Positions 36,181 to 44,609 of a stretch of DNA of 64,000 nt are shown here, in pieces. The notes below the pieces were generated by a model, which saw nothing but the letters and a program-made list of their open reading frames with translations, made no database searches and was not told the DNA's origin. This DNA comes from Chitinophagales bacterium (GTDB lineage: Bacteria; Bacteroidota; Bacteroidia; Chitinophagales; Chitinophagaceae), in assembly GCA_017303455.1 (NCBI GenBank), contig JAFLBM010000016.1:56269-120268 (forward strand), written 5' to 3'. The number at the start of each line of letters is the position of its first letter. Positions within the stretch are counted from its first letter, which is position 1. A program made the position numbers and the translations under genes.

Positions 36181-36209
36181 CCCTGTACAAAAAAAGTACA
36201 GGGTTTTTT
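36181..36209 (+). terminator. Intrinsic terminator after the redoxin gene
   Basis: Perfect 8-base stem CCCTGTAC / GTACAGGG with an A7 loop and a T6 tract. Confidence 0.88.
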
Positions 36210-36283
36210 ATTTTCTTTTATGGAAATGAAAACAGGCTGCATCCAACTATTGATAGGCACATTCAACAACCAAAAACCAGCTT

Positions 36284-36481
36284 ATGATCACCCGGTCATT
36301 CTTCAACAAACTGATTGTTCTTGGATTTATCAGCATCGTGGGCTTCTGCCTGGCCAGAGCGATCTATTATCAAAGTGTTATGGGAATCATCCTTGCCATC
36401 GTCAGCCTCGGGGCCGCTGCGTATTTTATGTATATACTGGCGAAGGCAAAAGAGGAAATGGAAAGAAAGGAAGCCGTTTAA
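36284..36481 (+). CDS. Small two-helix membrane protein, unknown
   Basis: 65 residues: FFNKLIVLGFISIVGFCLAR and VMGIILAIVSLGAAAYFMYI as membrane segments, then a charged tail (AKAKEEMERKEAV). No family recognised. Its stop overlaps by four bases the stop of the convergent thioredoxin gene. Confidence 0.65.
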   Translation: MITRSFFNKLIVLGFISIVGFCLARAIYYQSVMGIILAIVSLGAAAYFMYILAKAKEEMERKEAV

Positions 36482-36969
36482 TTTTTACTGAGTATAGCCA
36501 TGATTTCTTTCTTCAGCTCTTCTTCTGTAAGCTGATCTTCCACGAACTTCCTGTACCCTGTCTTATTGTTGAGGAATAAACTGGCAGGAATAGCTCCTGA
36601 CCATTTTGCATCCACTTTAGGGCAGAAATAATCCGCATTGGTCTCGTCTAAAAAGACAACGGTGGCGCTGATCTTTCTTTTCTTCACAAAAGAGGATAAG
36701 CCTTTCGGGTACATTTCTTTCATATCCAGGCTGACGAGTAGAAGTTGTAAGCTGTCTGATTTGTGTTGGGCCACTTCTGCCTGGAAATAAGGTATCTCTT
36801 CAATACAGGGCTTACACCAGGTGGCCCAGAAGTTGATGATCAGCGGGGTCTTGCTTTCTGCAATAGTTTTTTCCAGGTCAGTAATTTTTATACGCTTTAT
36901 TTCCTGTGCAAAAACAGTTACACAGGAAATAAGAAATACACCAACTAATATGCTCCTGATCGATTTCAT
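36478..36969 (-). CDS. TlpA-like periplasmic thioredoxin
   Basis: 163 residues from the ATG at 36969 with a signal peptide (ILVGVFLISCVTVFAQ). The thioredoxin core has NFWATWCKPCIEEIPYFQ (CKPC active site), LLLVSLDMKEMYPKG and GAIPASLFLNNKTGY (cis-Pro loop IPAS). This is typical of periplasmic TlpA/ResA-type reductants. The frame extends 46 codons upstream into the TrmH gene, which is not translated here. It starts 10 bases after the end of the TrmH gene on the same strand. Confidence 0.88.
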   Translation of the reverse strand: MKSIRSILVGVFLISCVTVFAQEIKRIKITDLEKTIAESKTPLIINFWATWCKPCIEEIPYFQAEVAQHKSDSLQLLLVSLDMKEMYPKGLSSFVKKRKISATVVFLDETNADYFCPKVDAKWSGAIPASLFLNNKTGYRKFVEDQLTEEELKKEIMAILSKN

Positions 36970-36979
36970 AAACACAACT

Positions 36980-37588
36980 TTAGACGTCTGAATTCTTTTC
37001 TTCCCTTCCGTTATTTTCCCATTCCTTAAAAAGTTCGTTATACCGGGTTTCATCCAACCGTTGTTTGTCATAATGCCCCGCTTTACTCTTTTGGCGGAAG
37101 GCTTCATACAAGGTCACCGCACAGGCCACACTGATATTCAGTGATTGAATGATGCCTGCCTGGGGAATAATAAAATTACCATCCGCCAATGCCCTGATCT
37201 CATCACTTACTCCGCTGTGTTCATTCCCGAAGACCAGTGCGATGGGTTCTGTCATATTGATGGCATATAAATCTACCGCATCACTACTTAAATGGGTCGT
37301 TAAAATTTTTGAATAGCATTTCCGCAGTGATGAAAAACATTCTTCTGCATTTTCAAACTGGTGAATGGTCAGCCATTTGGCAGCACTGGAGGAACTCCGG
37401 GCTCCCCATTTTTTATGCCGGGGGATCTTCGTATTCAATATATAAATATCCTGCAGTCCAATGGCATCGCAGGTGCGCATCACCGCCGAGATATTATGCG
37501 GATCAAATACATTCTCCAGTACCACGGTCAGGTCGGGCTGTCGTTTGACTAATACTCCGGTAAGTTTGGCTATCCGTTCAGGGGTCAT
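36980..37588 (-). CDS. SpoU/TrmH family tRNA or rRNA 2'-O-methyltransferase
   Basis: 202 residues with the SPOUT motifs: VVLENVFDPHNISAVMRTCD, ALVFGNEHSGVSDEIRALAD and IIQSLNISVACAVTLYEAFR. The order and the N-terminal TPERIAKLTGVLVKRQ resemble TrmH (tRNA Gm18 methylase); assignment against related rRNA methylases is not certain. The last residues (ENNGREEKNSDV) are charged. It is followed on its strand by the TlpA-like gene. Confidence 0.88.
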   Translation of the reverse strand: MTPERIAKLTGVLVKRQPDLTVVLENVFDPHNISAVMRTCDAIGLQDIYILNTKIPRHKKWGARSSSSAAKWLTIHQFENAEECFSSLRKCYSKILTTHLSSDAVDLYAINMTEPIALVFGNEHSGVSDEIRALADGNFIIPQAGIIQSLNISVACAVTLYEAFRQKSKAGHYDKQRLDETRYNELFKEWENNGREEKNSDV

Positions 37589-37679
37589 TGGATGACAGGT
37601 CTTTAGCTTGCAAACTTCGGTAAATTAAGTATATTTATAAGTGGTGCTTTTGTAAATCCTTCATCATTCAACTTTTTCT

Positions 37680-39137
37680 ATGAAGTACGCCCCTGTTCAG
37701 AATTATATCAATGGAACATTTGTCAACTCCGGTTCGCAACGAACACTGGATGTGATCTCCCCGCTGGATGGTAACCTGCTCTCCAAAGTGCCAATGTCAA
37801 CAGCCAAAGACCTGGATGCCGCCTTACAAGCTGCCAAAGCCGCTTTTGTTTCCTGGAGCAGAACACCAATCAAAGAAAGGGTGCAGGTTTTTTTCCGCTA
37901 TAAAACTTTACTCGAAAGAGACCTCAAACAATTAGCGGAACTCTGCAGCGAAGAAAATGGGAAGACTTTCGGTGAATCCGTCGCTGAAATTGAAAAATGT
38001 ATTGAACTCACGGAGTTCGCTACTTCCTTACCTCAGTTAGTAACGGGTGAAATACTGGAAGTCAGTAAAGGGGTGGAATGCAGAACCGAACATGTGCCGC
38101 TGGGTGTGGTCGCTTCTATCGTTCCCTTTAATTTCCCTGCCATGGTACCCAACTGGACGATACCGAATGCCATTGCCTTAGGAAATTGTATGATCCTCAA
38201 ACCTTCGGAGAAAGTACCCTTGTGTTGCGGCAAGATAGCAGCGTTATTAAAAGAAGCCGGTTTGCCCGATGGTGTGCTGAATATTGTTCATGGAGATGTG
38301 GAAATAGTGGAAGCCATTTGTGACCATCCCGGTATTGAAGCCGTATCTTTTGTGGGTTCCACCAAAGTGGCCAAAATAGTGTATCAACGGGCCACACAGC
38401 ATTATAAAAGAGCATTGGCACTCGGCGGTGCAAAAAATCATCTGATGGTATTGCCCGATGCGATTCCGGGAATGACTGCACAAAATGTGGCGGCCAGCAT
38501 GAGTGGATGTGCCGGGCAACGCTGCATGGCTGCATCGGCGATGATCGGTGTGGGTAATGTGGACAGCATCATTGATAAAATTTGCGAAGAAGCCCGGAAG
38601 ATTATCCCGGGAGAAAACCTCGGTGCGGTGATCAGTAAAGAGAGTAAGGAACGTATTGAAAGTTATATCACCGAAGCAGAAAAACAAGGTGCTAAAATTT
38701 TAGTGGATGGACGCAATGCCAATGTAAAGGGAAAAGAAAATGGTACTTATGTCGGGCCAACGGTCATTGATTATGTAACTCCCAACATGAGTGTGGCCAA
38801 AGAAGAAATATTCGGCCCTGTAATTTCCATTATGAGAACTAATACGGTGGATGAAGCATTGGCAATTGAAAATGCCAATCCTTATGGCAATGCCGCTTCC
38901 GTATTCACCCAGAATGGCGGCATGGCCCGTTATATTATTGACCGTGCCAGTGCCGGTATGATCGGGGTTAATGTGGGTGTGCCCGTTCCCAGGGAACCCT
39001 TTTCCTTCGGTGGCTGGAATGAAAGCAAGTTTGGTGTGGGTGATATCACCGGCAAAAGTTCAATTGAGTTCTGGACCAAATTGAAGAAGAGCACCACGAA
39101 GTGGAATCCGGAATCGGGAGTGAACTGGATGAGTTAG
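37680..39137 (+). CDS. mmsA: CoA-acylating (methyl)malonate-semialdehyde dehydrogenase
   Basis: 485 residues of the aldehyde dehydrogenase superfamily. VVASIVPFNFPAMVPNWTIP, SFVGSTKVAK, LALGGAKNHLMVLPDA (no general-base Glu, as in CoA-acylating members) and the nucleophile Cys282 in GCAGQRCMAAS identify MmsA/IolA. It oxidises malonate or methylmalonate semialdehyde with CoA and NAD+ to acetyl- or propionyl-CoA plus CO2, the last step of uracil and thymine degradation through beta-alanine or beta-aminoisobutyrate. This is the first gene of the pyrimidine cluster; a palindrome starts 2 bases after its stop. Confidence 0.93.
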   Translation: MKYAPVQNYINGTFVNSGSQRTLDVISPLDGNLLSKVPMSTAKDLDAALQAAKAAFVSWSRTPIKERVQVFFRYKTLLERDLKQLAELCSEENGKTFGESVAEIEKCIELTEFATSLPQLVTGEILEVSKGVECRTEHVPLGVVASIVPFNFPAMVPNWTIPNAIALGNCMILKPSEKVPLCCGKIAALLKEAGLPDGVLNIVHGDVEIVEAICDHPGIEAVSFVGSTKVAKIVYQRATQHYKRALALGGAKNHLMVLPDAIPGMTAQNVAASMSGCAGQRCMAASAMIGVGNVDSIIDKICEEARKIIPGENLGAVISKESKERIESYITEAEKQGAKILVDGRNANVKGKENGTYVGPTVIDYVTPNMSVAKEEIFGPVISIMRTNTVDEALAIENANPYGNAASVFTQNGGMARYIIDRASAGMIGVNVGVPVPREPFSFGGWNESKFGVGDITGKSSIEFWTKLKKSTTKWNPESGVNWMS

Positions 39138-39138
39138 A

Positions 39139-39170
39139 AGCCTCCCCAACCCCTCCGCAGGAGGGGCTTA
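39139..39170. repeat. GC-rich palindromic element, copy 1
   Basis: A 32-base element with a CCCCTCC-GCA-GGAGGGG hairpin directly behind the mmsA stop. It is identical, base for base, to 41325-41356 in the transaminase gene. Confidence 0.85.
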
Positions 39171-39256
39171 GAATTGGTCGTTAATGTTGCAGATTGTAAC
39201 CTAAGAAAAGAAAAATATATCTCATCTCAAATTGTGATCTCGTCATAAAAATTAAA

Positions 39257-39826
39257 ATGAGAATAATTAAAAGTATTCAAAACAGGATTTACGAAATCAG
39301 GGGCGAAAGAGTTATGCTTGACTTTGATCTGGCTGCCCTTTACCAGGTGGAAACCCGGGTCTTAAATCAGGCGGTTAAAAGAAATATCAGCCGTTTCCCT
39401 AAAGATTTTATGTTCAGGCTTACTCCAACTGAGTGGGAGGGTATTCGATCACAAGCTGTGACCGCATACAACGGACAAACATCCATGCCATCACAATTTG
39501 TGATCGCATCACAAGCCAAAAGAAATACAAAAGTTACGCCTTACGCCTTTACCGAACAAGGCGTAGCCATGCTGAGTGGTATTCTCAATTCTGACAAAGC
39601 GATAGCAATGAATATTGCCATCATGCGGGCATTTGTGGAGATACGAAGGGTGTTAATTCAGGAAACTGATTTGCGGGAGCAACTGAAACAAATAAAAGAA
39701 CGGATCGGCGAGCATGATGTTCAGCTCAATCAGTTATACGATGCACTGGAAAATTTATTAGATGAGAAAGCGATGGAAAAGAAATGGGAAGAGCGGGAAA
39801 GGATCGGGTTTAAAGCAAGTAAATAA
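39257..39826 (+). CDS. ORF6N domain protein
   Basis: 189 residues. The N-terminal ORF6N DNA-binding domain shows RIYEIRGERVMLDFDLAALY, VKRNISRFPKDFMFRLTPTE and PYAFTEQGVAMLSGILNSD, then a coiled-coil end (LREQLKQIKERIGEHDVQLN). ORF6N proteins are mostly found in phages and mobile regions and act as predicted regulators. Its position between mmsA and the transaminase is unexpected. The coding DNA contains the palindromes TCACAAGCTGTGA (39449-39461) and ATCACAATTTGTGAT (39490-39504), and a related half-site AAATTGTGATC lies upstream (39229-39239). Confidence 0.88.
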   Translation: MRIIKSIQNRIYEIRGERVMLDFDLAALYQVETRVLNQAVKRNISRFPKDFMFRLTPTEWEGIRSQAVTAYNGQTSMPSQFVIASQAKRNTKVTPYAFTEQGVAMLSGILNSDKAIAMNIAIMRAFVEIRRVLIQETDLREQLKQIKERIGEHDVQLNQLYDALENLLDEKAMEKKWEERERIGFKASK

Positions 39827-39834
39827 AGCTCAGC

Positions 39835-39861
39835 AGGATTACCGAACGATGAAGAGTGCGA
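39835..39861 (+). repeat. 27-base inverted repeat, left copy
   Basis: The reverse complement of this 27-mer (core CGAACGATGAAGAGTGCG) is found exactly at 48899-48925. The pair brackets the transaminase-to-PreA part of the cluster. Confidence 0.85.
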
Positions 39862-39935
39862 TGTGCTTCGGCTTCGCTCAGCACAGGCTCCACAGGCAAT
39901 GAAAGTATTTACGAAGCTTACAAAAAATAAAATTT

Positions 39936-41357
39936 ATGAATACAAAAACAATCTCCAACCCTTCAGACGCTGAGCACCCCCTTACGGGGGGCAGGGGGGC
40001 TTCCTCTGCAGAACTTGGGGAGGCCATCGTCCAGGACAACCTGGACTATACCTTATTCTCCTGGTCCAAACAAAAAGGCATTGCCCCTATCGCAGTTAAA
40101 CATGCCGAAGGTGTTTATCTCTACGATTACGATGGCAAACGCTATATAGATTTCTCCTCCGGGCTGATGAATGTAAATATTGGTCATGGTAACCAAAGAA
40201 TAACGGAAGCTGTGGTCAAACAAATGCAGGAAGTAGCCTATGTAACACCGGGCTGTGTAACCAAAGTGCGGGGAGAGCTGGGAAAGAAACTGGCAGAGAT
40301 ATGCCCGGGTGATCTGAACAAATCCTTCTTCACACTGTGCGGAGCCACCTCCATTGAAAATGGCATCAAGCTGGCAAGATTATATACAGGCCGTCATAAA
40401 ATATTAACCCGCTATCAATCCTATCATGGTGCATCATACGGGGCAATGTCTGCAAGTGGCGATCCGCGGCGCTTACCCATGGATACACAACAGGCTCCCA
40501 ACTTTGTTCATTTTGATCTGCCTTATTTATACCGCTGGGAATATGGTGAAGAAAATTTATTGAAAGAATCAGTAGCTTCTTTGGAAAGAGTGATCGCCTA
40601 TGAAGGCCCGGGAAATATTGCGGCGATACTATTAGAAGGCGAATCCGGCTCATCCGGTTGTTTGCAATACCCGGTTGGTTATTTGAAAGCCGTAAGAGAC
40701 ATCTGCAACAAGCATGGCATCTTACTGATCATGGATGAAGTGATGAGTGGCTTCGGCCGTACCGGCAAATGGTTTGGTTTTGAAAATCATGGCATCGTTC
40801 CGGATATGATCGCTATGGCAAAGGGACTGACCTGTGGTTATTTACCCTTTGGCTGTTTGATGGTATCTGACAAGATCGCCGCTAAATATGATGATGCTGT
40901 TTTAGCATTAGGCCTCACCTACTCTGCGCACCCGGTCAGTTGTGCTGCTGCATTAGAAACGTTGAAAATTTATGAAGATGATAACCTGATCGAAAATTGT
41001 ATGGCCATGGGACAATATGTAAATGAACAGGTGGAATTATTAAAACAAAAACATCCGAGCATTGGTGATTTCAGGAATACAGGTTTGCTGGGTTGTATCG
41101 AACTGGTAAAAAACAGAACCACCAAAGAGCCCATGGCACCCTTCAACGCCAAACCGGATGAAATGGCGGTGATGAATAAAGTGGCTGCCAGGATCAAGGA
41201 CCTGGGTATGTACACCTTTGTGCGTTGGAGTTATATTTTCATTGCACCGCCGCTTTGTGTCACCAAAGAGCAGATTGATGAAGGTTTAGCAATTATTAGT
41301 GAGGCGATCACTATAGCAGACAATAGCCTCCCCAACCCCTCCGCAGGAGGGGCTTAA
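39936..41357 (+). CDS. Class III aminotransferase, probable beta-alanine transaminase
   Basis: 473 residues, PLP fold type I. Motifs: GCDGAT-like CGATSIENGIKLAR, SYHGASYGAMSASGDPRR, LLIMDEVMSGFGRTGKWFGF (Asp267) and the PLP lysine Lys296 in MAKGLTCGYLPFG. In context it should convert beta-alanine or beta-aminoisobutyrate to the semialdehyde. The first 30 residues (STDAEHPLTGGRGASS-like) are encoded by a palindromic element and are not family-like; normal similarity begins near QDNLDYTLFSWSK. The last 10 residues (LPNPSAGGA) and stop are encoded by the 32-base palindrome at 41325. No alternative start exists after the leader, so the ATG at 39936 is probably used. Confidence 0.9.
   Translation: MNTKTISNPSDAEHPLTGGRGASSAELGEAIVQDNLDYTLFSWSKQKGIAPIAVKHAEGVYLYDYDGKRYIDFSSGLMNVNIGHGNQRITEAVVKQMQEVAYVTPGCVTKVRGELGKKLAEICPGDLNKSFFTLCGATSIENGIKLARLYTGRHKILTRYQSYHGASYGAMSASGDPRRLPMDTQQAPNFVHFDLPYLYRWEYGEENLLKESVASLERVIAYEGPGNIAAILLEGESGSSGCLQYPVGYLKAVRDICNKHGILLIMDEVMSGFGRTGKWFGFENHGIVPDMIAMAKGLTCGYLPFGCLMVSDKIAAKYDDAVLALGLTYSAHPVSCAAALETLKIYEDDNLIENCMAMGQYVNEQVELLKQKHPSIGDFRNTGLLGCIELVKNRTTKEPMAPFNAKPDEMAVMNKVAARIKDLGMYTFVRWSYIFIAPPLCVTKEQIDEGLAIISEAITIADNSLPNPSAGGA
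39975..40004. repeat. Palindromic element encoding the transaminase leader
   Basis: CACCCCCTTACGGGGGG plus a G-rich arm (GCAGGGGGGCTTCC). It is the reverse-oriented form of the AGCC(C)CCC(TG)CCCC elements seen at 41475 and 43081 and is translated in frame. Confidence 0.8.
41325..41356. repeat. GC-rich palindromic element, copy 2, encodes the transaminase C-terminus
   Basis: Identical to 39139-39170. Here it is coding: it supplies the final residues SLPNPSAGGA and the bases of the TAA stop except the last. Confidence 0.85.
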
Positions 41358-41438
41358 GAACCCGATAATTGAAAGATTTCCCAAAGTGATCCCCTGCATA
41401 CTTGAAGGCTTATGGAATTTTAAAACCTTGAATTCTGA

Positions 41439-42947
41439 ATGACTAAAGACAATATCAAATTATCAGAATCCGGGAACCCTCCTGCGGAGGGCAGGGAGGC
41501 TTTCCTTGCGGGGGGCAGGGGGGCTTTGATCAACGAAGACCTCGCCCCTGTTCCTCCTGAAAAAAGAACCTGGGGCACCTGGAACTATGCAGCCTTATGG
41601 ATCAGCATGAGCCTTTGTATCCCTACTTATATGCTGGCCAGTTCACTGATCGGTGGCGGTATGAACTGGTGGCAGGCCATCCTCACCATTTTTCTCGGCA
41701 ATACGATTGTGTTGATACCAATGATCCTGAATGGTCATGCCGGTGCGAAGTATGGTATCCCCTTCCCTGTTTTCGCAAGAGCCAGTTTTGGTACCCGGGG
41801 CGCCAACATCCCGGCAATGCTCCGGGCTATTGTGGCCTGTGGCTGGTTTGGTATTCAAACATGGATCGGTGGTGATGCATTGTACCATATCCTCAAAGCA
41901 TGGAACCCATCACTGGCTGATGTGGATACACAATCATTATTTCCGCAGGCATTACCGATGATCTGCTTTTTCGCTTTCTGGTTGCTGAACATGTATATTG
42001 TTTACCTCGGCGTGGAAAGCATCCGGAAATTATTAGTGTTCAAAGCGATCTTTTTACCACTGGCAGCATTGGCCTTATTAGCCTGGGCCATCACCGCAGC
42101 ACAAGGGTTAGGGCCGATATTAGAACAACCTTCCAAACTGCACGGCAATGATTTCTGGAAATACTTCTTTCCGGCACTCACGGGTATGGTGGGTTTCTGG
42201 GCAACATTATCATTGAACATCCCTGACTTTACGAGGTATGCCAAATCACAAAAAGCACAGATCAGCGGGCAGGCTATTGGCCTTCCTCCATCGATGACAT
42301 TATTTGCTTTCATTGGTGTAGTGGTAACATCCGCCACACCGATTGTGTACGGCAGCACCATCTGGGACCCGGTACAACTGGCCGGTAAATTTGATAATAA
42401 ACTCATGGTGAGTTTTGCCATGCTGGCCGTGATTATCTCCACGCTGGCCACCAATATTGCGGCGAATATCGTCAGCCCCGCCAATGACTTTGCCAACCTG
42501 GCACCGAAGAAAATAAATTTTAAAACCGGTGGCTATGTCACCGGTATCATCGGCATCCTCATCTTCCCCTGGAAATTAGTGGCCGACCCCAGTGGCTATA
42601 TTTTTACCTGGCTGGTGGGTTATTCCAGTTTACTGGGCCCCGTGGGAGGAATCCTGATCACCGATTATTATTTTATCCGCAAACAACAATTAGCCGTAGA
42701 TGAATTGTACAGTTCAGCAGGACGTTATCATTTCAGTAACGGCTTCAATACCGTTGCGATCGTTGCATTACTCGCCGGTATCCTACCCAATATCCCCGGC
42801 TTCCTGGTAACGATCAAAGTAATAGCTGCCGACGCAGTTCCTTACTGGATCAGCAATCTCTATAATTATGCCTGGTTTGTTGGCTTTTTAGTCAGTGGTT
42901 TTATATATTGGTTAGCCTCCCCAACCCCAAGAGAGAAAGCCCCCTAA
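41439..42947 (+). CDS. NCS1 family nucleobase permease
   Basis: 502 residues with about 12 membrane segments. NCS1 features: PPEKRTWGTWNYAALWISMS, TYMLASSLIGGGMNWWQAIL, GAKYGIPFPVFARASFGTRG, GWFGIQTWIGGDALYHIL and NDFANLAPKKINFKTGGYV. In this cluster the substrate is probably uracil or a related pyrimidine. The first 29 residues before INEDLAPVPP come from two palindromic elements and match the leader of the next gene; a TTG at 41526, with GGGGGG shortly upstream, would give the normal family start. The last 12 residues (ASPTPREKAP and stop) come from another element. Confidence 0.9.
   Translation: MTKDNIKLSESGNPPAEGREAFLAGGRGALINEDLAPVPPEKRTWGTWNYAALWISMSLCIPTYMLASSLIGGGMNWWQAILTIFLGNTIVLIPMILNGHAGAKYGIPFPVFARASFGTRGANIPAMLRAIVACGWFGIQTWIGGDALYHILKAWNPSLADVDTQSLFPQALPMICFFAFWLLNMYIVYLGVESIRKLLVFKAIFLPLAALALLAWAITAAQGLGPILEQPSKLHGNDFWKYFFPALTGMVGFWATLSLNIPDFTRYAKSQKAQISGQAIGLPPSMTLFAFIGVVVTSATPIVYGSTIWDPVQLAGKFDNKLMVSFAMLAVIISTLATNIAANIVSPANDFANLAPKKINFKTGGYVTGIIGILIFPWKLVADPSGYIFTWLVGYSSLLGPVGGILITDYYFIRKQQLAVDELYSSAGRYHFSNGFNTVAIVALLAGILPNIPGFLVTIKVIAADAVPYWISNLYNYAWFVGFLVSGFIYWLASPTPREKAP
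41475..41528. repeat. Two palindromic elements encoding the permease leader
   Basis: First element 41475-41500, hairpin CCCTCC-TGC-GGAGGG plus GCAGGGAGGC, also found exactly at 43081-43106. Second element 41504-41528 with GCGGGGGGCAGGGGGGCTTTG. Both are read in frame. Confidence 0.85.
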
Positions 42948-42973
42948 ATCCCCCGCAAGGGGGACTTTGGAAC
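42914..42973. repeat. Palindromic elements encoding the permease C-terminus
   Basis: AGCCTCCCCAACCCC (shared with 39139 and 41325) leads into GCCCCCTAAA, where the TAA is the permease stop, then TCCCCC-GCAA-GGGGGA hairpin and CTTTGGAAC. The second part recurs at 46987 with an inserted palindrome. Confidence 0.85.
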
Positions 42974-43044
42974 ACGATTATCTAAATTGCTTTACAAAAA
43001 TTGAGAAATAAAATTCTTTGAATATTAAAATATCGAACTACGAA

Positions 43045-44487
43045 ATGAGTAAGGAAAACATTAAAATATCAGAATCTAAGAACCCTCCTGCGGAGGGCAG
43101 GGAGGCCTTGTCTATTCTTATAAAGAATGGAAGAATCGTCACCGCAACTGATGATTATGTAGCCGACATCTTCATTGAAGGTGAGCTGGTAAAAGCCATT
43201 GGCAAAAACCTGGCCGTGAAAGCAGAAAGAGAAATAGATGCTGCCGGTAAATTAGTTTTTCCGGGTGGCATAGATCCCCATGTGCACCTGGATATGCCCT
43301 TTATGGGGACCTTCTCTTCGGATAATTATGAAACAGGAACAAGGGCGGCCTTGTTTGGCGGCACCACCATGGTGATCGATTTTATTTTACAGAAACAGGG
43401 AAACTCCCTTCGTTCAGCTCTGGAAGAATGGAAAAGCCGGAGTGATAACAACTGTGTGGGGGATTATAGTTTCCATATGGCCGTCACGGATTTTAATGAC
43501 AACACAAAAAAAGAGATTCAGGAAATGATCGGGAAAGAAGGCATCACTTCTTTCAAAACATTTATGGCGTATAAAGGTGCCTTAATGATCGACGACCGCC
43601 AGATGATCGGCCTGATGCAGGAAGTAAAAAAACATGGTGGCCTCATCAATGTACATGCGACCAATGGCGATATGATCGACTTCCTCATTGCCAAACACCG
43701 GGCCGAGGGCAAACTCTCTCCTTTGTATCATTACCTGTCACAACCCGAAGTAACCGAAGCAGAAGCCAGCGGACGGTTTGCCGATATGGCCAATTACACC
43801 GGCTGTCCCGGCTATATTGTTCACCTGACCTGCGAAGGTGCATTGAATGCAGTTCGCAATGCAACCAGAAGAAATCAGAAAGTGTTTGTGGAAACCTGTA
43901 TTCAATACCTGATCATTGATGCTTCCTTATACGAAAGAGAAGACGGTGCCAAATGGGTCATGAGTCCGCCGTTGAGAGAAAAAAAAGACCAGGCTACTTT
44001 ATGGGCAGGAATTAATCAAGGTCTTGTGCAGGTGGTGGCGACTGACCACTGCCCTTTCAAATGGGAACAGAAACTGATGGGCAAAGATGATTTTTCTAAA
44101 ATTCCCAACGGCCACCCTGCTATTGAGAACCGGATGGAATTATTATTCAGTGAAGGCGTGAACAAAGGAAAGATCACTTTGAACAAATATGTGGAAGTGG
44201 CCTGTACCAACCCGGCGAAGATATTCGGCATGTTTCCGAAAAAAGGAACGATCGCTGTGGGCAGCGATGCCGATATTGTCATCTTCGATCCGAATGAAAA
44301 GCATACACTCTCTGCCAAAACCCATCACATGAATGTGGACTACAGCGGTTATGAAGGCTGGGAAGTGACCGGTAAGGTAAAAACAGTCTTATTAAGAGGA
44401 AAGATTGCCATTGAAAATAACCATTGCCATCTTGACAAAGGATATGGTAAATTTATAAAAAGAAATAAAGTAGATAGTAAAATATAG
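43045..44487 (+). CDS. hydA: Dihydropyrimidinase
   Basis: 480 residues from the ATG at 43045. Metal and active-site motifs: GGIDPHVHLDMPF (His79, His81), the carbamylated lysine in ITSFKTFMAYKG (Lys171), INVHATNGD, YIVHLTCEGALNAVR and QVVATDHCPFKW. It hydrolyses dihydrouracil or dihydrothymine to N-carbamoyl-beta-amino acids. The first 21 residues (starting MSKENIKISESK) precede the usual start SILIKNGRIVTATDDY and correspond to the permease leader. A TTG at 43108 behind GGGAGG could be the ancestral or alternative start. Its TAG stop lies at the edge of an inverted repeat. Confidence 0.93.
   Translation: MSKENIKISESKNPPAEGREALSILIKNGRIVTATDDYVADIFIEGELVKAIGKNLAVKAEREIDAAGKLVFPGGIDPHVHLDMPFMGTFSSDNYETGTRAALFGGTTMVIDFILQKQGNSLRSALEEWKSRSDNNCVGDYSFHMAVTDFNDNTKKEIQEMIGKEGITSFKTFMAYKGALMIDDRQMIGLMQEVKKHGGLINVHATNGDMIDFLIAKHRAEGKLSPLYHYLSQPEVTEAEASGRFADMANYTGCPGYIVHLTCEGALNAVRNATRRNQKVFVETCIQYLIIDASLYEREDGAKWVMSPPLREKKDQATLWAGINQGLVQVVATDHCPFKWEQKLMGKDDFSKIPNGHPAIENRMELLFSEGVNKGKITLNKYVEVACTNPAKIFGMFPKKGTIAVGSDADIVIFDPNEKHTLSAKTHHMNVDYSGYEGWEVTGKVKTVLLRGKIAIENNHCHLDKGYGKFIKRNKVDSKI
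43081..43106. repeat. Palindromic element encoding the dihydropyrimidinase leader
   Basis: Identical to 41475-41500. It encodes NPPAEGREA and ends 1 base before the TTG codon at 43108. Confidence 0.85.
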
Positions 44488-44592
44488 TCCGCAAGACGGG
44501 AAGTCAGAAAGAATGACCCGGGTATCCGTAAAACTTCTCCGGTGATTGAAGAAACATCTTTCTGACTTTTCTGACTTATGGTCTTCCGGACT
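44486..44592. repeat. Long inverted repeat between hydA and the ureidopropionase gene
   Basis: Outer arms AGTCCG (44486) / CGGACT (44587) and inner arms AAGTCAGAAAGA (44501-44512) / TCTTTCTGACTT (44557-44568). The first bases overlap the hydA stop codon. The AAGTCAGA core is shared with 22217-22316. Confidence 0.75.
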
Positions 44593-44609
44593 AACATAAA
44601 AAACAAACT

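Noticed and set aside
36478..37107. Long form of the TlpA-like protein
   Set aside because: The first 46 codons overlap the TrmH gene and lack a signal peptide; the ATG at 36969 begins a proper one.
39139..39170. The 32-base palindrome as a simple terminator of mmsA
   Set aside because: It has no T-tract and the identical sequence is coding in the transaminase gene, so it is better described as a dispersed element, though it may still affect transcript ends.
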